DNA of 64,000 nucleotides, taken from assembly GCF_001485475.2 (NCBI RefSeq), contig NZ_DF977000.1:124001-188000 (forward strand). The letters are read 5' to 3'. A program made the translations under genes and the position numbers. Shown here in pieces: positions 28,701 to 38,989 of this stretch; position 1 is the stretch's first letter; each line of letters starts with the position of its first letter. Origin of the DNA: Tepidanaerobacter syntrophicus. GTDB taxonomy: Bacteria > Bacillota > Thermosediminibacteria > Thermosediminibacterales > Tepidanaerobacteraceae. Below the pieces are notes generated by a model that saw only the letters and a program-made list of their open reading frames with translations, did no database searches and was not told the DNA's origin.

Positions 28701-31606
28701 TTTCAATTCCTTATAGGTAGGCTATGAACACCAACAGCGGCCTTCTCCGGCAGAGGGCGGCATATTGTTTCAATTCCTTATAGGTAGGCTATGAACTTAT
28801 TCCATGCTGTTCTTTCTGCCGAAGTTATATGCTGTTTCAATTCCTTATAGGTAGGCTATGAACCCACGGTTTCATGAGAAACCTTGTAGACGACAAGGTT
28901 GTTTCAATTCCTTATAGGTAGGCTATGAACTTTGCACTTCTTGACCCCCTCCTTTGGGCCCCTGAGGTTTCAATTCCTTATAGGTAGGCTATGAACTTTG
29001 AACGGCTCCCAATTGATTAGAGCCGTCCGGAGTTTCAATTCCTTATAGGTAGGCTATGAACGCCACAGAGCAAAATCTTAAAAGCCTTGAGAAACAATGT
29101 TTCAATTCCTTATAGGTAGGCTATGAACATTTAGTGAGTTCTGCTTTTAGCTGGGGTAAAAATTGTTTCAATTCCTTATAGGTAGGCTATGAACTAGGAA
29201 TATGTTTATTTTTAAATACGCCAGCAGCTCTGTTTCAATTCCTTATAGGTAGGCTATGAACGACCCAATCCATAAATGCATCTGCTTTAGGTTGGCGACG
29301 TTTCAATTCCTTATAGGTAGGCTATGAACATTTAGTGTGGTTGCTGTAATTGTAAGAGTATCACCTTGTTTCAATTCCTTATAGGTAGGCTATGAACTAT
29401 ATCTGTTCATTTTATCACCGCCTTAATAGAATTCGTTTCAATTCCTTATAGGTAGGCTATGAACTTCACCTCCAATGTAAAAGCCCCCTTTCGACAGGGC
29501 AGTTTCAATTCCTTATAGGTAGGCTATGAACTCAAATATTGATGGACCAAACCGGAATATATATCAATGTTTCAATTCCTTATAGGTAGGCTATGAACTA
29601 TGACCTTTGGCTTGTCCAGTTCAATTTGGTGCTGGTTTCAATTCCTTATAGGTAGGCTATGAACTAGATTTGCTATAGTTTTAGCCATGTTCTGTATCGT
29701 GTTTCAATTCCTTATAGGTAGGCTATGAACACATTCCTGCAAATACTTGTCACTAGCATAAAGGTCAATGTTTCAATTCCTTATAGGTAGGCTATGAACT
29801 GTCCGGGGTCGGTTTTGTGTCTGTGCTTTTACCGGTTTCAATTCCTTATAGGTAGGCTATGAACTAGAAACGGGCCGGTGGGAATGATAGATGTAATGTT
29901 GTTTCAATTCCTTATAGGTAGGCTATGAACTCAGATGCACAATAGAAACACTCACGATAGAAACACGTTTCAATTCCTTATAGGTAGGCTATGAACTAGA
30001 CAGGCTGACTGCCCGTTGAAGCCGGTGGAGGAGTTTCAATTCCTTATAGGTAGGCTATGAACGACCTGCCCATTTTTTGTTAGAACACATCTAACAGTGG
30101 TTTCAATTCCTTATAGGTAGGCTATGAACAATGAGAACCGATTTGATTAGAACCAGATTTATGCTGTTTCAATTCCTTATAGGTAGGCTATGAACTTCAT
30201 ATGCAGAGCCGATATGTAAAAAAGACACTCAGTTTCAATTCCTTATAGGTAGGCTATGAACTAACAGTTACAGCCGATGAAAATCTTCTCAAAAACCTTG
30301 GTTTCAATTCCTTATAGGTAGGCTATGAACAATGGAAGGAGGGCGTAAAATGGCATGGCAAACACCGTTTCAATTCCTTATAGGTAGGCTATGAACTAGC
30401 CCGCATTTGACCCAAAGCCAGGATAATTCTGTGTTTCAATTCCTTATAGGTAGGCTATGAACTAATAACCGGTCTTCCAGGCTTACCTCTTGGCATTGTA
30501 GTTTCAATTCCTTATAGGTAGGCTATGAACTTACGCTGTAACCCATAATCGTGCCGCCGGTAATGGGTTTCAATTCCTTATAGGTAGGCTATGAACGTGC
30601 ATCCAAGGACATTTTAATCATCGCACTTCCAGGTTTCAATTCCTTATAGGTAGGCTATGAACGGAAATGAAGCCTACCTTAGCCGGTTTTTGGGAGTGGA
30701 GTTTCAATTCCTTATAGGTAGGCTATGAACGAGTTCGGGGAATATAATGGGCAATTTCTTATACAAGTTTCAATTCCTTATAGGTAGGCTATGAACTTTT
30801 GCCCTGGAAAGCAACGCCCCTAGGATGCAAAAGTTTCAATTCCTTATAGGTAGGCTATGAACGGTATACCTGCATGGGAAATACTTGCAGAGGCAATGAA
30901 GTTTCAATTCCTTATAGGTAGGCTATGAACTCAAGCCTTCCCTTCAAGTTTATCGATGATGATTGAGTTTCAATTCCTTATAGGTAGGCTATGAACTTTT
31001 TATCTTTAAGGGAGCGGTTACAAGAGGAGATAATGTTTCAATTCCTTATAGGTAGGCTATGAACTGTAAAAGCCATTTATAACCACCTCTCCCTATAAGT
31101 TACCGGTTTCAATTCCTTATAGGTAGGCTATGAACTGTATGCAAAATACTTCCCTGTATCTGCACCCCTGCGCTGGTTTCAATTCCTTATAGGTAGGCTA
31201 TGAACATGAAAAAAGAGCCCGAAGGCTCTTCTCATATTACAGTTTCAATTCCTTATAGGTAGGCTATGAACCTCCTAACTGATATGTTTTACTCTGTAAT
31301 TTTTCTGCGTTTCAATTCCTTATAGGTAGGCTATGAACTATTGAAATTCTGCTCTTCTTGTATTCTCCAATTATGTTTCAATTCCTTATAGGTAGGCTAT
31401 GAACTCAAGTTTTGGATTGCTTTCTCCATTTACCCAATCCTTGTTTCAATTCCTTATAGGTAGGCTATGAACTATTTCTTTATTCTCATCGTTATAAAGA
31501 ATTTTTCCAGTTTCAATTCCTTATAGGTAGGCTATGAACTTTCAAAAATAGTTATAATTTCTTGAACTTTAGTGTAGTTTCAATTCCTTATAGGTAGGCT
31601 ATGAAC
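25714..31606 (-). CRISPR. CRISPR array 2: 89 repeats, 88 spacers, two repeat variants
   Basis: I count 89 copies of the same 30-bp repeat as array 1, mean period 66.6 bases. Repeat 1 (25714) is degenerate at two positions near its start. Repeats 1-3 and 8-9 (26180, 26247) end in CTATAAAC like array 1, while repeats 4-7 and apparently all of 10-89 end in CTATGAAC. The leader is on the right, so the oldest units are at the left and transcription is leftwards. Some spacers hold phage-like signals, for example AAGGAGGG before an ATG (around 30331-30352) and a terminator-like hairpin (31206-31241). The array lies between cas1 and cas2. Confidence 0.98.
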
Positions 31607-31784
31607 CCGTAAATCATGGTAAAAAATAAAGAAAATGCGAGAAAAATAATTTGTGTAATTTTCTATACATAACTTCTACATAGAATCAAAAAATCCTTCT
31701 TTTCTAGATAAATTCTTTATTTGAAGGCATTTTTTATTTGTCGTCGATCTCCAGGGGTTTTTGCGCTATCGGAGGTCGACGACA
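31607..31784 (-). promoter_or_regulatory. Leader of CRISPR array 2
   Basis: Homologous to leader 1 throughout. The conserved leftward promoter is TTGATT (31684-31689) and TATAGA (31662-31667) with 16-base spacing. The inverted repeat TGTCGTCGATCTCC (31739-31752) against 31771-31784 closes the leader, 17 bases from the cas1 stop. Confidence 0.85.
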
Positions 31785-31801
31785 ATTTTAAAATACAAAA
31801 T

Positions 31802-32794
31802 TTACCATCTTGCTATAAATGCTTCATATTTTTCTTCTCCGATAAGATGCTTTTCTAATTTGTATAGCTCCATACGTATTATTCGCCGATAAGAAATATT
31901 TCTTCCTAATTCTCTGTGCTTTATTGTTGTATTTAATTTGTCTTCATACTCTTGAACAAAAGCCTTTTTGGCATTTTCTTTCATAAGCAATCCATCGGTG
32001 GTTTTCTCGAAATCATCAGCTTTTATGATGTTCCTTCCCAGCAAAGTATAAATTACCCTGTCCACTATAATTGGTTTGAAAATTTCTGATACATCTAGAT
32101 TTAAGGTAAATCGTCGAAAGTTAGTCGCGTGCAAGAATCCTATTCGCGGATCAAGATGTGTTTTATATATTTCGCTAAGGCACGTAGTATACATGAGTGA
32201 GTTGCCAAAGCTTATCATGGTATTAAGATTGTTTTTTGGTGGTCTTCTGGTTCGTTCTACAAAACTAAATTCGGGTTTTTGTATTATTTCATCAAAAGCG
32301 TCGTAATAGTATTGTCTGATATTGCCTTCAATCGCCATTAATTCATCTATCTGCAAACATTCATCAATGTGCTGTTCAAGATTATTTATCTCATTTTCAA
32401 TATCTTGTAAGTTTTTGCCACGATTAATATAATACCTTACCGCTTGTCTCATATTTTTTGATGCCCCGATAACAAATTCCTTTGCCAATTCCAGTCTTTT
32501 TTCATTATCTAAATAGTGCTCAGCTTGTTTTAAAATCATATGCCCGGAATTTAAGTGTTCTCTTGGATAGTAAGTACCAGCGTAATAGCCATAATAATTG
32601 TAAAAATGTAAGATTATTTCTGAAGTCGTTGCAAACTCAAGAAACCTTTTGTTTATATCTACTTCTCCAAAAATGTGAATTTCACTCGTGCCGTTTACTG
32701 GAATATATTTCTTGCCTGCTTCATTTTCGAAGAACAATGTATTATCTTTTCTTTTTAGTTCTCCATTAGAAAATATGTATACAGGTTTTTTCAC
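31802..32794 (-). CDS. cas1: Cas1 integrase, type I-B
   Basis: A 330-residue Cas1 with all catalytic residues: Glu156 in MAIEGNIRQ, His222 in GFLHATN, and Asp234 and Glu237 in LDVSEIFKP. The N-terminal beta domain (YIFSNGELKRKDNTLFF) is complete. It integrates new spacers next to the leader that starts 18 bases after its stop codon. It is the last gene of the I-B operon, 12 bases after cas4; the transcript may continue into the array leader. Confidence 0.97.
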   Translation of the reverse strand: MKKPVYIFSNGELKRKDNTLFFENEAGKKYIPVNGTSEIHIFGEVDINKRFLEFATTSEIILHFYNYYGYYAGTYYPREHLNSGHMILKQAEHYLDNEKRLELAKEFVIGASKNMRQAVRYYINRGKNLQDIENEINNLEQHIDECLQIDELMAIEGNIRQYYYDAFDEIIQKPEFSFVERTRRPPKNNLNTMISFGNSLMYTTCLSEIYKTHLDPRIGFLHATNFRRFTLNLDVSEIFKPIIVDRVIYTLLGRNIIKADDFEKTTDGLLMKENAKKAFVQEYEDKLNTTIKHRELGRNISYRRIIRMELYKLEKHLIGEEKYEAFIARW

Positions 32795-32806
32795 AGCAGA
32801 CCCTCC

Positions 32807-33313
32807 TTAAGCAAAACAAAATTCTGCATATGCACAGTTTTTACAAAATGGAATTTTTCTAGCTGCGGGAGGTTGTTCTAGGTATATGATTTTTAAGATA
32901 TCTTGTTTCATTTGTTCAAGTTCAGTTAACGCCTCTTCGTTTAGCAAAACTTCTTCGCGCTTTTTTTCCTCTGGAAAATAAAGTTCGCCTCTTGCCGATA
33001 TCCCATTTTCTTTCAAAATTGATAGATAAAACAGCAGCTGCATTCTTGCTGCAAGCTTAAATTTACTGCTCTTTTTTACTTCACCTATCACAATCTGTCC
33101 ATTGTCCATCTTTAGTATATCAAGTTTAATATTGCCTATCTGCATCTCTTTCTTTTCACGCTGGTAAGAACTTTCATTAATAAATCTGCCAATCTCTATG
33201 AATTCATTTTCTTGGTCAGCCACGATGCTCCGAGCTATCAGCCAAGCTTCTCTCTTGCATACACAATAGTACCAAATCAGTGTGCCATTAATTTTAACAT
33301 CTTCTGCAGACAT
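32807..33313 (-). CDS. cas4: Cas4 RecB-like nuclease
   Basis: A 168-residue Cas4. The N-terminal Cys of YYCVCKREAWL and the C-terminal trio in FCKNCAYAEFC hold the Fe-S cluster; GNIKLDILKMDNG, IGEVKKS and AARMQLLFYLSIL are RecB nuclease motifs II, III and QhxxY-like. Cas4 trims prespacers and enforces PAM selection with Cas1-Cas2. It lies between cas3 and cas1 as usual in I-B. Confidence 0.95.
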   Translation of the reverse strand: MSAEDVKINGTLIWYYCVCKREAWLIARSIVADQENEFIEIGRFINESSYQREKKEMQIGNIKLDILKMDNGQIVIGEVKKSSKFKLAARMQLLFYLSILKENGISARGELYFPEEKKREEVLLNEEALTELEQMKQDILKIIYLEQPPAARKIPFCKNCAYAEFCFA

Positions 33314-33389
33314 TAGGCATCACCTTTCTTGCTATTTTCGTTTTTTTAAAACAGCAATTCTTCTGGCATGGGGTAAAAAAGCTTTCATG

Positions 33390-35630
33390 TTATATGATAG
33401 AAGGACTGTCATCATACTTAATTCCTCGTTCCGCACTATATTCCACTTCACAAAAAGGCAATGGACACTGTTCATCTTCAACTCTCGTCGCTGCTATCCA
33501 CCTTCGATATTTGCTGTAAGTTACGGGCACTTCATACAAGGGTATTTTTGCATACTCCTTTTCTGCATATAGTTCTTCAACTTTTTCCTTAAATATTGTA
33601 GGTATAATAGCTACTTTTATGATATCAAATCGTCTTGTAGCAAGCTTTTCGTCTATCGGTAAATCAAATATAAACAGTTCATCTGCGATATTTTGATATA
33701 GTTGCAAACCTTCTTCATAATTTTCATCATAAATATCAAACCCATCATAAACTTCTTCAATCATGTCTATAATTTCTCGCTCGGCTAATTTCTTTTGCTT
33801 TAATTTCAGTATCGTTTGAGTTTTTTCTAAAATTGCTCTTGAGTCTTTATAAACATATTTTATACTTATCTCCGACGGATCAAAGACAATAAACTCCGAA
33901 TTTTCAAATTCTAAGTGACGGTTGCAGCGTCCTGCTCTTTGTACCAAACTGTCAATAGGAGCACATTCCGAGAACATAATTTCAAAGCTTACATCTAAAG
34001 ATACTTCTAAGACTTGTGTAGCAATAACTAATTGATAATCCTTGCTTCCTTCTAATAACAAAGCTTCTTTTTTCATTCTATCTTCCATCGTAAATTCGGA
34101 ATGTAGACACAAGACACGAAGCGACTCATTTTTTTCATGCCAGTAATCATATTCTCTTTTTGCAGTTTCTATATCATTTACTACTAATGCAACTTTTTTA
34201 CCTTGCTGTAAGTATTCTTCTATTTCATCTCTAATATCTTCTAAATTCTTTTCAATATATCTCCAAGTGTTCGATTTTCTATCCATTAATTCTTCTGCTA
34301 TAATGGGTTTTTCTATATCTAATAAATCTTGAAAATGTTTTAACAAAAACTTTGGAAATGTAGCGCTCATTAACATAACCCTACCGCCTAATGTCTTTAT
34401 TTTTTTAATAGTTTGAGTAATAAGCGCTAATGTAAAGGTGTCGTATGACTGGATTTCATCGAAAATTACTGTACTGTTTATTAGAGCATATTCTTTTAAA
34501 CCCCATAATGTAGAGTTAAAACCGCTTGTTAAAATTTGATCGACGGTAGATACCATCACAGAGGGTATGAGGGCTTTTCCGTGTAGAAGCGTAAACGATG
34601 GTAAAGCATCATTTTCTTGTAGTGCAAAATAGGTGTTTGCGCCAGAATGACTCAAGCCACAAACCTTGGGATTAAAATAATATTTTTTCATACGTTCATA
34701 AATACTATTGGAAGTTACTTTAGTAGGCATACAAAAAATTATCTTCTTGCTGTCAAATTGCGCAGCCCACAAAAGAGATGCTTCAGTCTTTCCTGAACCT
34801 GTAGGTGCTATTGCTATTACATCGCCCTGGGCTTGAGCACACTTTTTATGAAACGGTCTTTCTACGTAAGTTCTGCCTTCTTCTTCTAATTTTTTCTTTA
34901 ATCTTTGAATTAGCTCATCTTGAGTAAGTGTATACTTTCGGATCTCTTCTTCCGAGGATGCCATCCAGTCACAATATTGGAGTTGGCCTTTAGCAATAGC
35001 GTAAAGTAAACGTAGGTCATAACGACTGATGGTTTTAAATGCTCCTCTTTCCTCCATACTCAGTAAACTAAATATGTTCTCTAAAATTAATTTTATCGTT
35101 AGTGGAAAACTTTCTGTATTCAAAGGTATTTGTGGCCTTATACCATGGTATTCATCTAATAGTTTACAACCATATTCGATTTCCTCATTGCTAAGTAATG
35201 GCCAGTTCTTTTTGTTAAATTCTCGTTCAAAACTATCAAATCTTTGATCTATTTGTTTGTGATGCGATATTACCGCAAAAAGCGGATACCCAAAATCCGC
35301 TTTTTGCTTTTTCCACTCACCTGCAAAAGGCAGCATATAGTAAAACGAAAGTAATTCATGTCGAAAGTGATACTTTTTATTTACTTTTTCTCCCCGGATA
35401 ATAGTTCGCATAACTTCTTGAAAGTTGCAATTTAACTTTCCAAAATCATGCATTAGAATTGCAATTTTCATTTTTTGCTCATATTGCTCCGGCGTCTCTC
35501 CACAACGGTTAAGCAATGGAGTTAAATATTTTAGTGTTTCTTTTAACTCATTTTCAAAGGTTTCATAGACTTTGCTAACATGATAGTAGTATGAACCTTT
35601 TTCACCATTTATAGGCTTAGCGTAATACAT
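33390..35630 (-). CDS. cas3: Cas3 HD nuclease-helicase, type I-B
   Basis: A 746-residue fused Cas3. The HD nuclease comes first (AILMHDFGKLNCNFQ with His61-Asp62, then ISHHKQID). The SF2 helicase follows: Walker A APTGSGKTE (about residue 275), Walker B IFDEIQSYD (about 390), motif III MLMSATFP and motif VI QRAGRCNRH. It is recruited by Cascade to a full R-loop and degrades DNA. It starts 3 bases after the cas5 stop; a gap of 76 bases to cas4 holds no obvious terminator. Confidence 0.97.
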   Translation of the reverse strand: MYYAKPINGEKGSYYYHVSKVYETFENELKETLKYLTPLLNRCGETPEQYEQKMKIAILMHDFGKLNCNFQEVMRTIIRGEKVNKKYHFRHELLSFYYMLPFAGEWKKQKADFGYPLFAVISHHKQIDQRFDSFEREFNKKNWPLLSNEEIEYGCKLLDEYHGIRPQIPLNTESFPLTIKLILENIFSLLSMEERGAFKTISRYDLRLLYAIAKGQLQYCDWMASSEEEIRKYTLTQDELIQRLKKKLEEEGRTYVERPFHKKCAQAQGDVIAIAPTGSGKTEASLLWAAQFDSKKIIFCMPTKVTSNSIYERMKKYYFNPKVCGLSHSGANTYFALQENDALPSFTLLHGKALIPSVMVSTVDQILTSGFNSTLWGLKEYALINSTVIFDEIQSYDTFTLALITQTIKKIKTLGGRVMLMSATFPKFLLKHFQDLLDIEKPIIAEELMDRKSNTWRYIEKNLEDIRDEIEEYLQQGKKVALVVNDIETAKREYDYWHEKNESLRVLCLHSEFTMEDRMKKEALLLEGSKDYQLVIATQVLEVSLDVSFEIMFSECAPIDSLVQRAGRCNRHLEFENSEFIVFDPSEISIKYVYKDSRAILEKTQTILKLKQKKLAEREIIDMIEEVYDGFDIYDENYEEGLQLYQNIADELFIFDLPIDEKLATRRFDIIKVAIIPTIFKEKVEELYAEKEYAKIPLYEVPVTYSKYRRWIAATRVEDEQCPLPFCEVEYSAERGIKYDDSPSII

Positions 35631-35633
35631 TAT

Positions 35634-36383
35634 TTATTCATTTCCTTTTTCATTAAATATATAGCACAAAGAAACTACTGTATCATCAAAAAAATACACA
35701 GAAACCGGATTAGTAGGCTTTTGATTGTCTCCCAAAAAGGTAAAAGTTTGGTATGAACAAGCTTGTCGAGCACCATCAGTTTCAAATGTATAATCTACAG
35801 GTAGTAATTTAACTATTGCTGGCTTTATAGTTTTTGCAATAGGAGTCTTACTTATTTTTTCCCAGTCTAATTCAAGATTAGACAATTGATCGCCATAAAT
35901 CCAGGTATTATCTATTTCTGAGCTTTTACCTATTTTTAAATCATCGTGCCATGTTACCTTGCTTAATTTTGCAATATCATCGCTTGTGCCTAAGGTTAGT
36001 CCGTAATAAGGTGCTGTAAAAGCATTATATAGCTCCTTTGCTATTTCCTTGTCCTCGCACATATAATACAATTTGCCACGAAATTCATATAAAAACTCTC
36101 TGATAACTATATCTGTGCCTGATTTGCCGCCACTTTTTATCTTCTCATAATTCCAGAGGTCGCGGCCTTTGCCTTGATAATTCCCTTGGCATCCGACCCC
36201 AATATGATACCTTTTGAAAAAGCTGAGAGTTTCTTCAAAACTCTTGCCCATTGCTGCTCCTGCAAATCCCGCAAGGGTGCTAGGAGGGGGTAAAGGGAGT
36301 GTCTCATGATACAACTGTCCTGCCGCTTCTCGAAATGAAGCAGTAATTGCTTCAACTTCTATGCTTATACCTTTCAAATTCAT
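35634..36383 (-). CDS. cas5: Cas5, type I-B
   Basis: A 249-residue Cas5. The N-terminus LKGISIEVEAITASFREA and the proline-rich PLPPPSTLAGFAGAAMG are the conserved Cas5 RAMP start and helix. Cas5 caps the 5' handle of the crRNA. Start ATG 36383 has AAAGGGAGGGAA directly upstream and leaves a 28-base gap to cas7; the longer reading from 36479 would overlap cas7. Confidence 0.93.
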   Translation of the reverse strand: MNLKGISIEVEAITASFREAAGQLYHETLPLPPPSTLAGFAGAAMGKSFEETLSFFKRYHIGVGCQGNYQGKGRDLWNYEKIKSGGKSGTDIVIREFLYEFRGKLYYMCEDKEIAKELYNAFTAPYYGLTLGTSDDIAKLSKVTWHDDLKIGKSSEIDNTWIYGDQLSNLELDWEKISKTPIAKTIKPAIVKLLPVDYTFETDGARQACSYQTFTFLGDNQKPTNPVSVYFFDDTVVSLCYIFNEKGNE

Positions 36384-36411
36384 TTCCCTCCCTTTGCTTA
36401 ATGAATTTTCC

Positions 36412-37287
36412 TTAATAAACTTCGCTAATCCAGTTTCTGATTTCTTTAAAGGCTTCTCCGATTGGCACAAACCCGTCATGATCTAAATCAAAGAAACCTT
36501 TTCTTTCTCCAAATGTATGAGCCAAAATCTGTGATGAAAAATCTTCTGCTGTATTTTTGATTAGCTCAGCATCAAAATCGTTTTCTCCTTTTAGTTTTAC
36601 GCTCTCAAGAAAAATAGGATTTTTAACCGGCATAATAGCTGCGCAAACCATCTTAGGCGACATATCAGTTAAAAATCTGCTCTGCCTTCCTACGGTCCAA
36701 AGGTTTTGTATTGCATCGCAAAGTGCAAGGACTCTCTTAGTTTTTTCTTCCGGACTTAAGCTAAGTTCGTAAAGGTCACCCTTTGAAGCTTCTCCAACCC
36801 TATCAAGCTCGATTAGAATAGTCCCGCAATAAAATCCGGAATGGATTTCCGTTTCAAATATGTTGGGATTGCCCCCAGCAGAAACAGACATATAATTCGT
36901 ACCAAAATCCATGTCTCCTAGATATGGATTAAGAGCAATTGCCGGCGATACGCGAACCGGGCTTGTTCTTTTTACAGTTTCTTTTTTCGCATCCATAAAC
37001 CCAAATAAATCATCATCGATATAGTTTTTGGGATCACACAACGTAGTAGCAGCACCTTTCTCTTTCTCTCCGGCTTTTCCTTCAGAAAGTTCAAAGCCCA
37101 TCACCGCAAGTTGCTCTCTAAGCGCTCTCCGAATAGCTTGTGAAGAACAGTATGGATAATCTTTCCCATCATTTTTACGTATCTTTTTTATGCTGGAAAT
37201 GTTATCTGCTTCTTTGTCAGAACCATTTAATGAAGCATAGCTTGCCTTTGTCAAATAAGTAATTGTCAATGCCTTAATTTTCTCCAT
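36412..37287 (-). CDS. cas7: Cas7 (Cst2/DevR family), Cascade backbone
   Basis: A 291-residue Cas7 of the Cst2/DevR type. ALTITYLTKASYASLNGSD and the following CSSQAIRRALREQL are typical, as is VRVSPAIALNPYLGDMDFGTNYMS-type thumb region and TVGRQSRFLTDMSPKMVCA. It polymerises along the crRNA spacer. It overlaps the end of cas8 by 14 bases, implying translational coupling. Confidence 0.94.
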   Translation of the reverse strand: MEKIKALTITYLTKASYASLNGSDKEADNISSIKKIRKNDGKDYPYCSSQAIRRALREQLAVMGFELSEGKAGEKEKGAATTLCDPKNYIDDDLFGFMDAKKETVKRTSPVRVSPAIALNPYLGDMDFGTNYMSVSAGGNPNIFETEIHSGFYCGTILIELDRVGEASKGDLYELSLSPEEKTKRVLALCDAIQNLWTVGRQSRFLTDMSPKMVCAAIMPVKNPIFLESVKLKGENDFDAELIKNTAEDFSSQILAHTFGERKGFFDLDHDGFVPIGEAFKEIRNWISEVY

Positions 37288-38980
37288 CTTTCACATCTCC
37301 TTTTTTAGAATCTGTCATGATACCATTATAAACATTCAATGCACCTAAAATACAGTAAGCTCGAAAATCTTCAAAATTAACATCGTTGATTAATCCCTCT
37401 TGTATTGGTTTAGATACAGAAATCCCATATCTAAACTGCAAGTTATTTAATTGGTTCAAGAAATCTGTTGCTGTCCGTGTTTTTCTCAGCTTAAATAAAT
37501 CGCCTTTAATTTTTTTAAATTCATCATTGTTCAGTTTTTGCTTTGCCTGCAAGACAATCTGCTTTCCCAAATTCACGGCAGCTTCAATCTGTTCTTTAGT
37601 CATGCTATCACCCCTTATAATTAATTGATAATTCATGATAAACAGCAGCATATTGCGCATACGCAGAAAACCGTTATTGCTCACTATTTTACTAAAACAA
37701 AATTCTTCCATATCCTGCAAGATAGGATGCTTATTTAGAACCTTTTTTAGTATTTCATTGCGCTTTAATGCCCTATTTTCAATTTTTGATTCCATTGTAT
37801 CGTATAAATCTTCAAATACTTGCTTTAAATTTACATCTTTTTCCATTAGTGCAGAAAATAGCCTAAACATGTATGCTGTATCTTGGTAAATGATTAAATC
37901 TTTAGTTATAAAAGTTTGCCCTTTAGTTTCTAAGAAAAGTAAAACTACTTCAGTTGGTGCTCCCAATATATCTCCGATTAGCTCTTGAAGAAATGAATTT
38001 ATGTTACTATTCACGTTTTCATTTTTTAGGTCATATTGTCTTTTTAGTAAATCATAGGCGTCAAAATAGAATGCCCAAAGCAGTTCATATGGTTTATTAG
38101 CATAATAAAGTAATTCATCTTTATTTACCCCTATATTTTTTAGAAAGTATTGATCATCAAAAGCTCTTAAAGCAGATCTGCAGCCAAGTTTGTCCTGTAA
38201 TTTGAGTAAATGTTTCAAATTGGGTGAGTTAGGAGAAATTATGATCATGGTATCGTTGTCCGTTTTATAGTGTATACACTCGTATGCAAATTTTGATAAG
38301 AAATTACACTCCCAACAAACAGCATCGAGTTTTCGTGCCTGAGAATGAAAGGATCGTGAAGCAGAAGCACTTGCAAATAAGAAATAGATTGGTTGTGCTA
38401 TATCATATACCTCAGTGTGTTCCTGGCCACATATACAGCAGGTATAGGTTTTCTTTTTACTCTTTTCTTTTGGCAAAATCTTGATTTCAGTATCGTGACA
38501 AATAGGTGGCTCATATAGAAGTTTTTCATCTTTACCCCACAGTTTTTTATTTGTTTGGCTTAAAAACTCATCAACTCGTTTTTTGAGAGATTCAGGCAAA
38601 TTTTCATATTTTTCTCCTTCGGCTTTCCAGCTTCTTGCGCTTAACACTTTTTGAATAGGCGGAATGGGCATTCGTCGCGGTGCTGTTTTTAGTTCATCTT
38701 TTTCTCTATCATATATTACAAGTTCCTGTTTTTCTCGCTGGCTGGCACTTGAGATATTCCAATACATCCCTGCAAGATGTTCATAGCATTCCCCGAGAAA
38801 AGAACGCAAATCATCAATATTTTCAGCTTGAAATGTAAGTCCTATCGATTTTGGAACAACTTCAATATTTAATTCCTCTCTTTTATCTCGAAGTGCATCC
38901 TTTACGGCTATAAGGTATAATCCGGCTAATCCCGCATTCAACCACCAATTATTTCTGACTTTAAAAGTATATTCCATCAT
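37274..38980 (-). CDS. cas8b: Cas8b-type large subunit (Cst1-like)
   Basis: A 568-residue large subunit resembling Cst1/Cas8b. The N-terminus FKVRNNWWLNAGLAGLYLI and a zinc site formed by CCICGQEH and CWECNF (residues about 183-225) are seen; the C-terminal third is helical, as expected for the Cas8 four-helix bundle that replaces a small subunit. It reads the PAM and starts R-loop formation. The combination with cas7 Cst2, cas5, cas6, cas3, cas4 and cas1 is the Tneap-like I-B arrangement. Confidence 0.88.
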   Translation of the reverse strand: MMEYTFKVRNNWWLNAGLAGLYLIAVKDALRDKREELNIEVVPKSIGLTFQAENIDDLRSFLGECYEHLAGMYWNISSASQREKQELVIYDREKDELKTAPRRMPIPPIQKVLSARSWKAEGEKYENLPESLKKRVDEFLSQTNKKLWGKDEKLLYEPPICHDTEIKILPKEKSKKKTYTCCICGQEHTEVYDIAQPIYFLFASASASRSFHSQARKLDAVCWECNFLSKFAYECIHYKTDNDTMIIISPNSPNLKHLLKLQDKLGCRSALRAFDDQYFLKNIGVNKDELLYYANKPYELLWAFYFDAYDLLKRQYDLKNENVNSNINSFLQELIGDILGAPTEVVLLFLETKGQTFITKDLIIYQDTAYMFRLFSALMEKDVNLKQVFEDLYDTMESKIENRALKRNEILKKVLNKHPILQDMEEFCFSKIVSNNGFLRMRNMLLFIMNYQLIIRGDSMTKEQIEAAVNLGKQIVLQAKQKLNNDEFKKIKGDLFKLRKTRTATDFLNQLNNLQFRYGISVSKPIQEGLINDVNFEDFRAYCILGALNVYNGIMTDSKKGDVKDGEN

Positions 38981-38989
38981 ATGCTTAAT

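Noticed and set aside
31206-31241. Hairpin AAGAGCC/GGCTCTT inside array 2 as an internal terminator
   Set aside because: It lies within one spacer bounded by intact repeats; it is best seen as captured phage terminator sequence, although it could weaken pre-crRNA synthesis.
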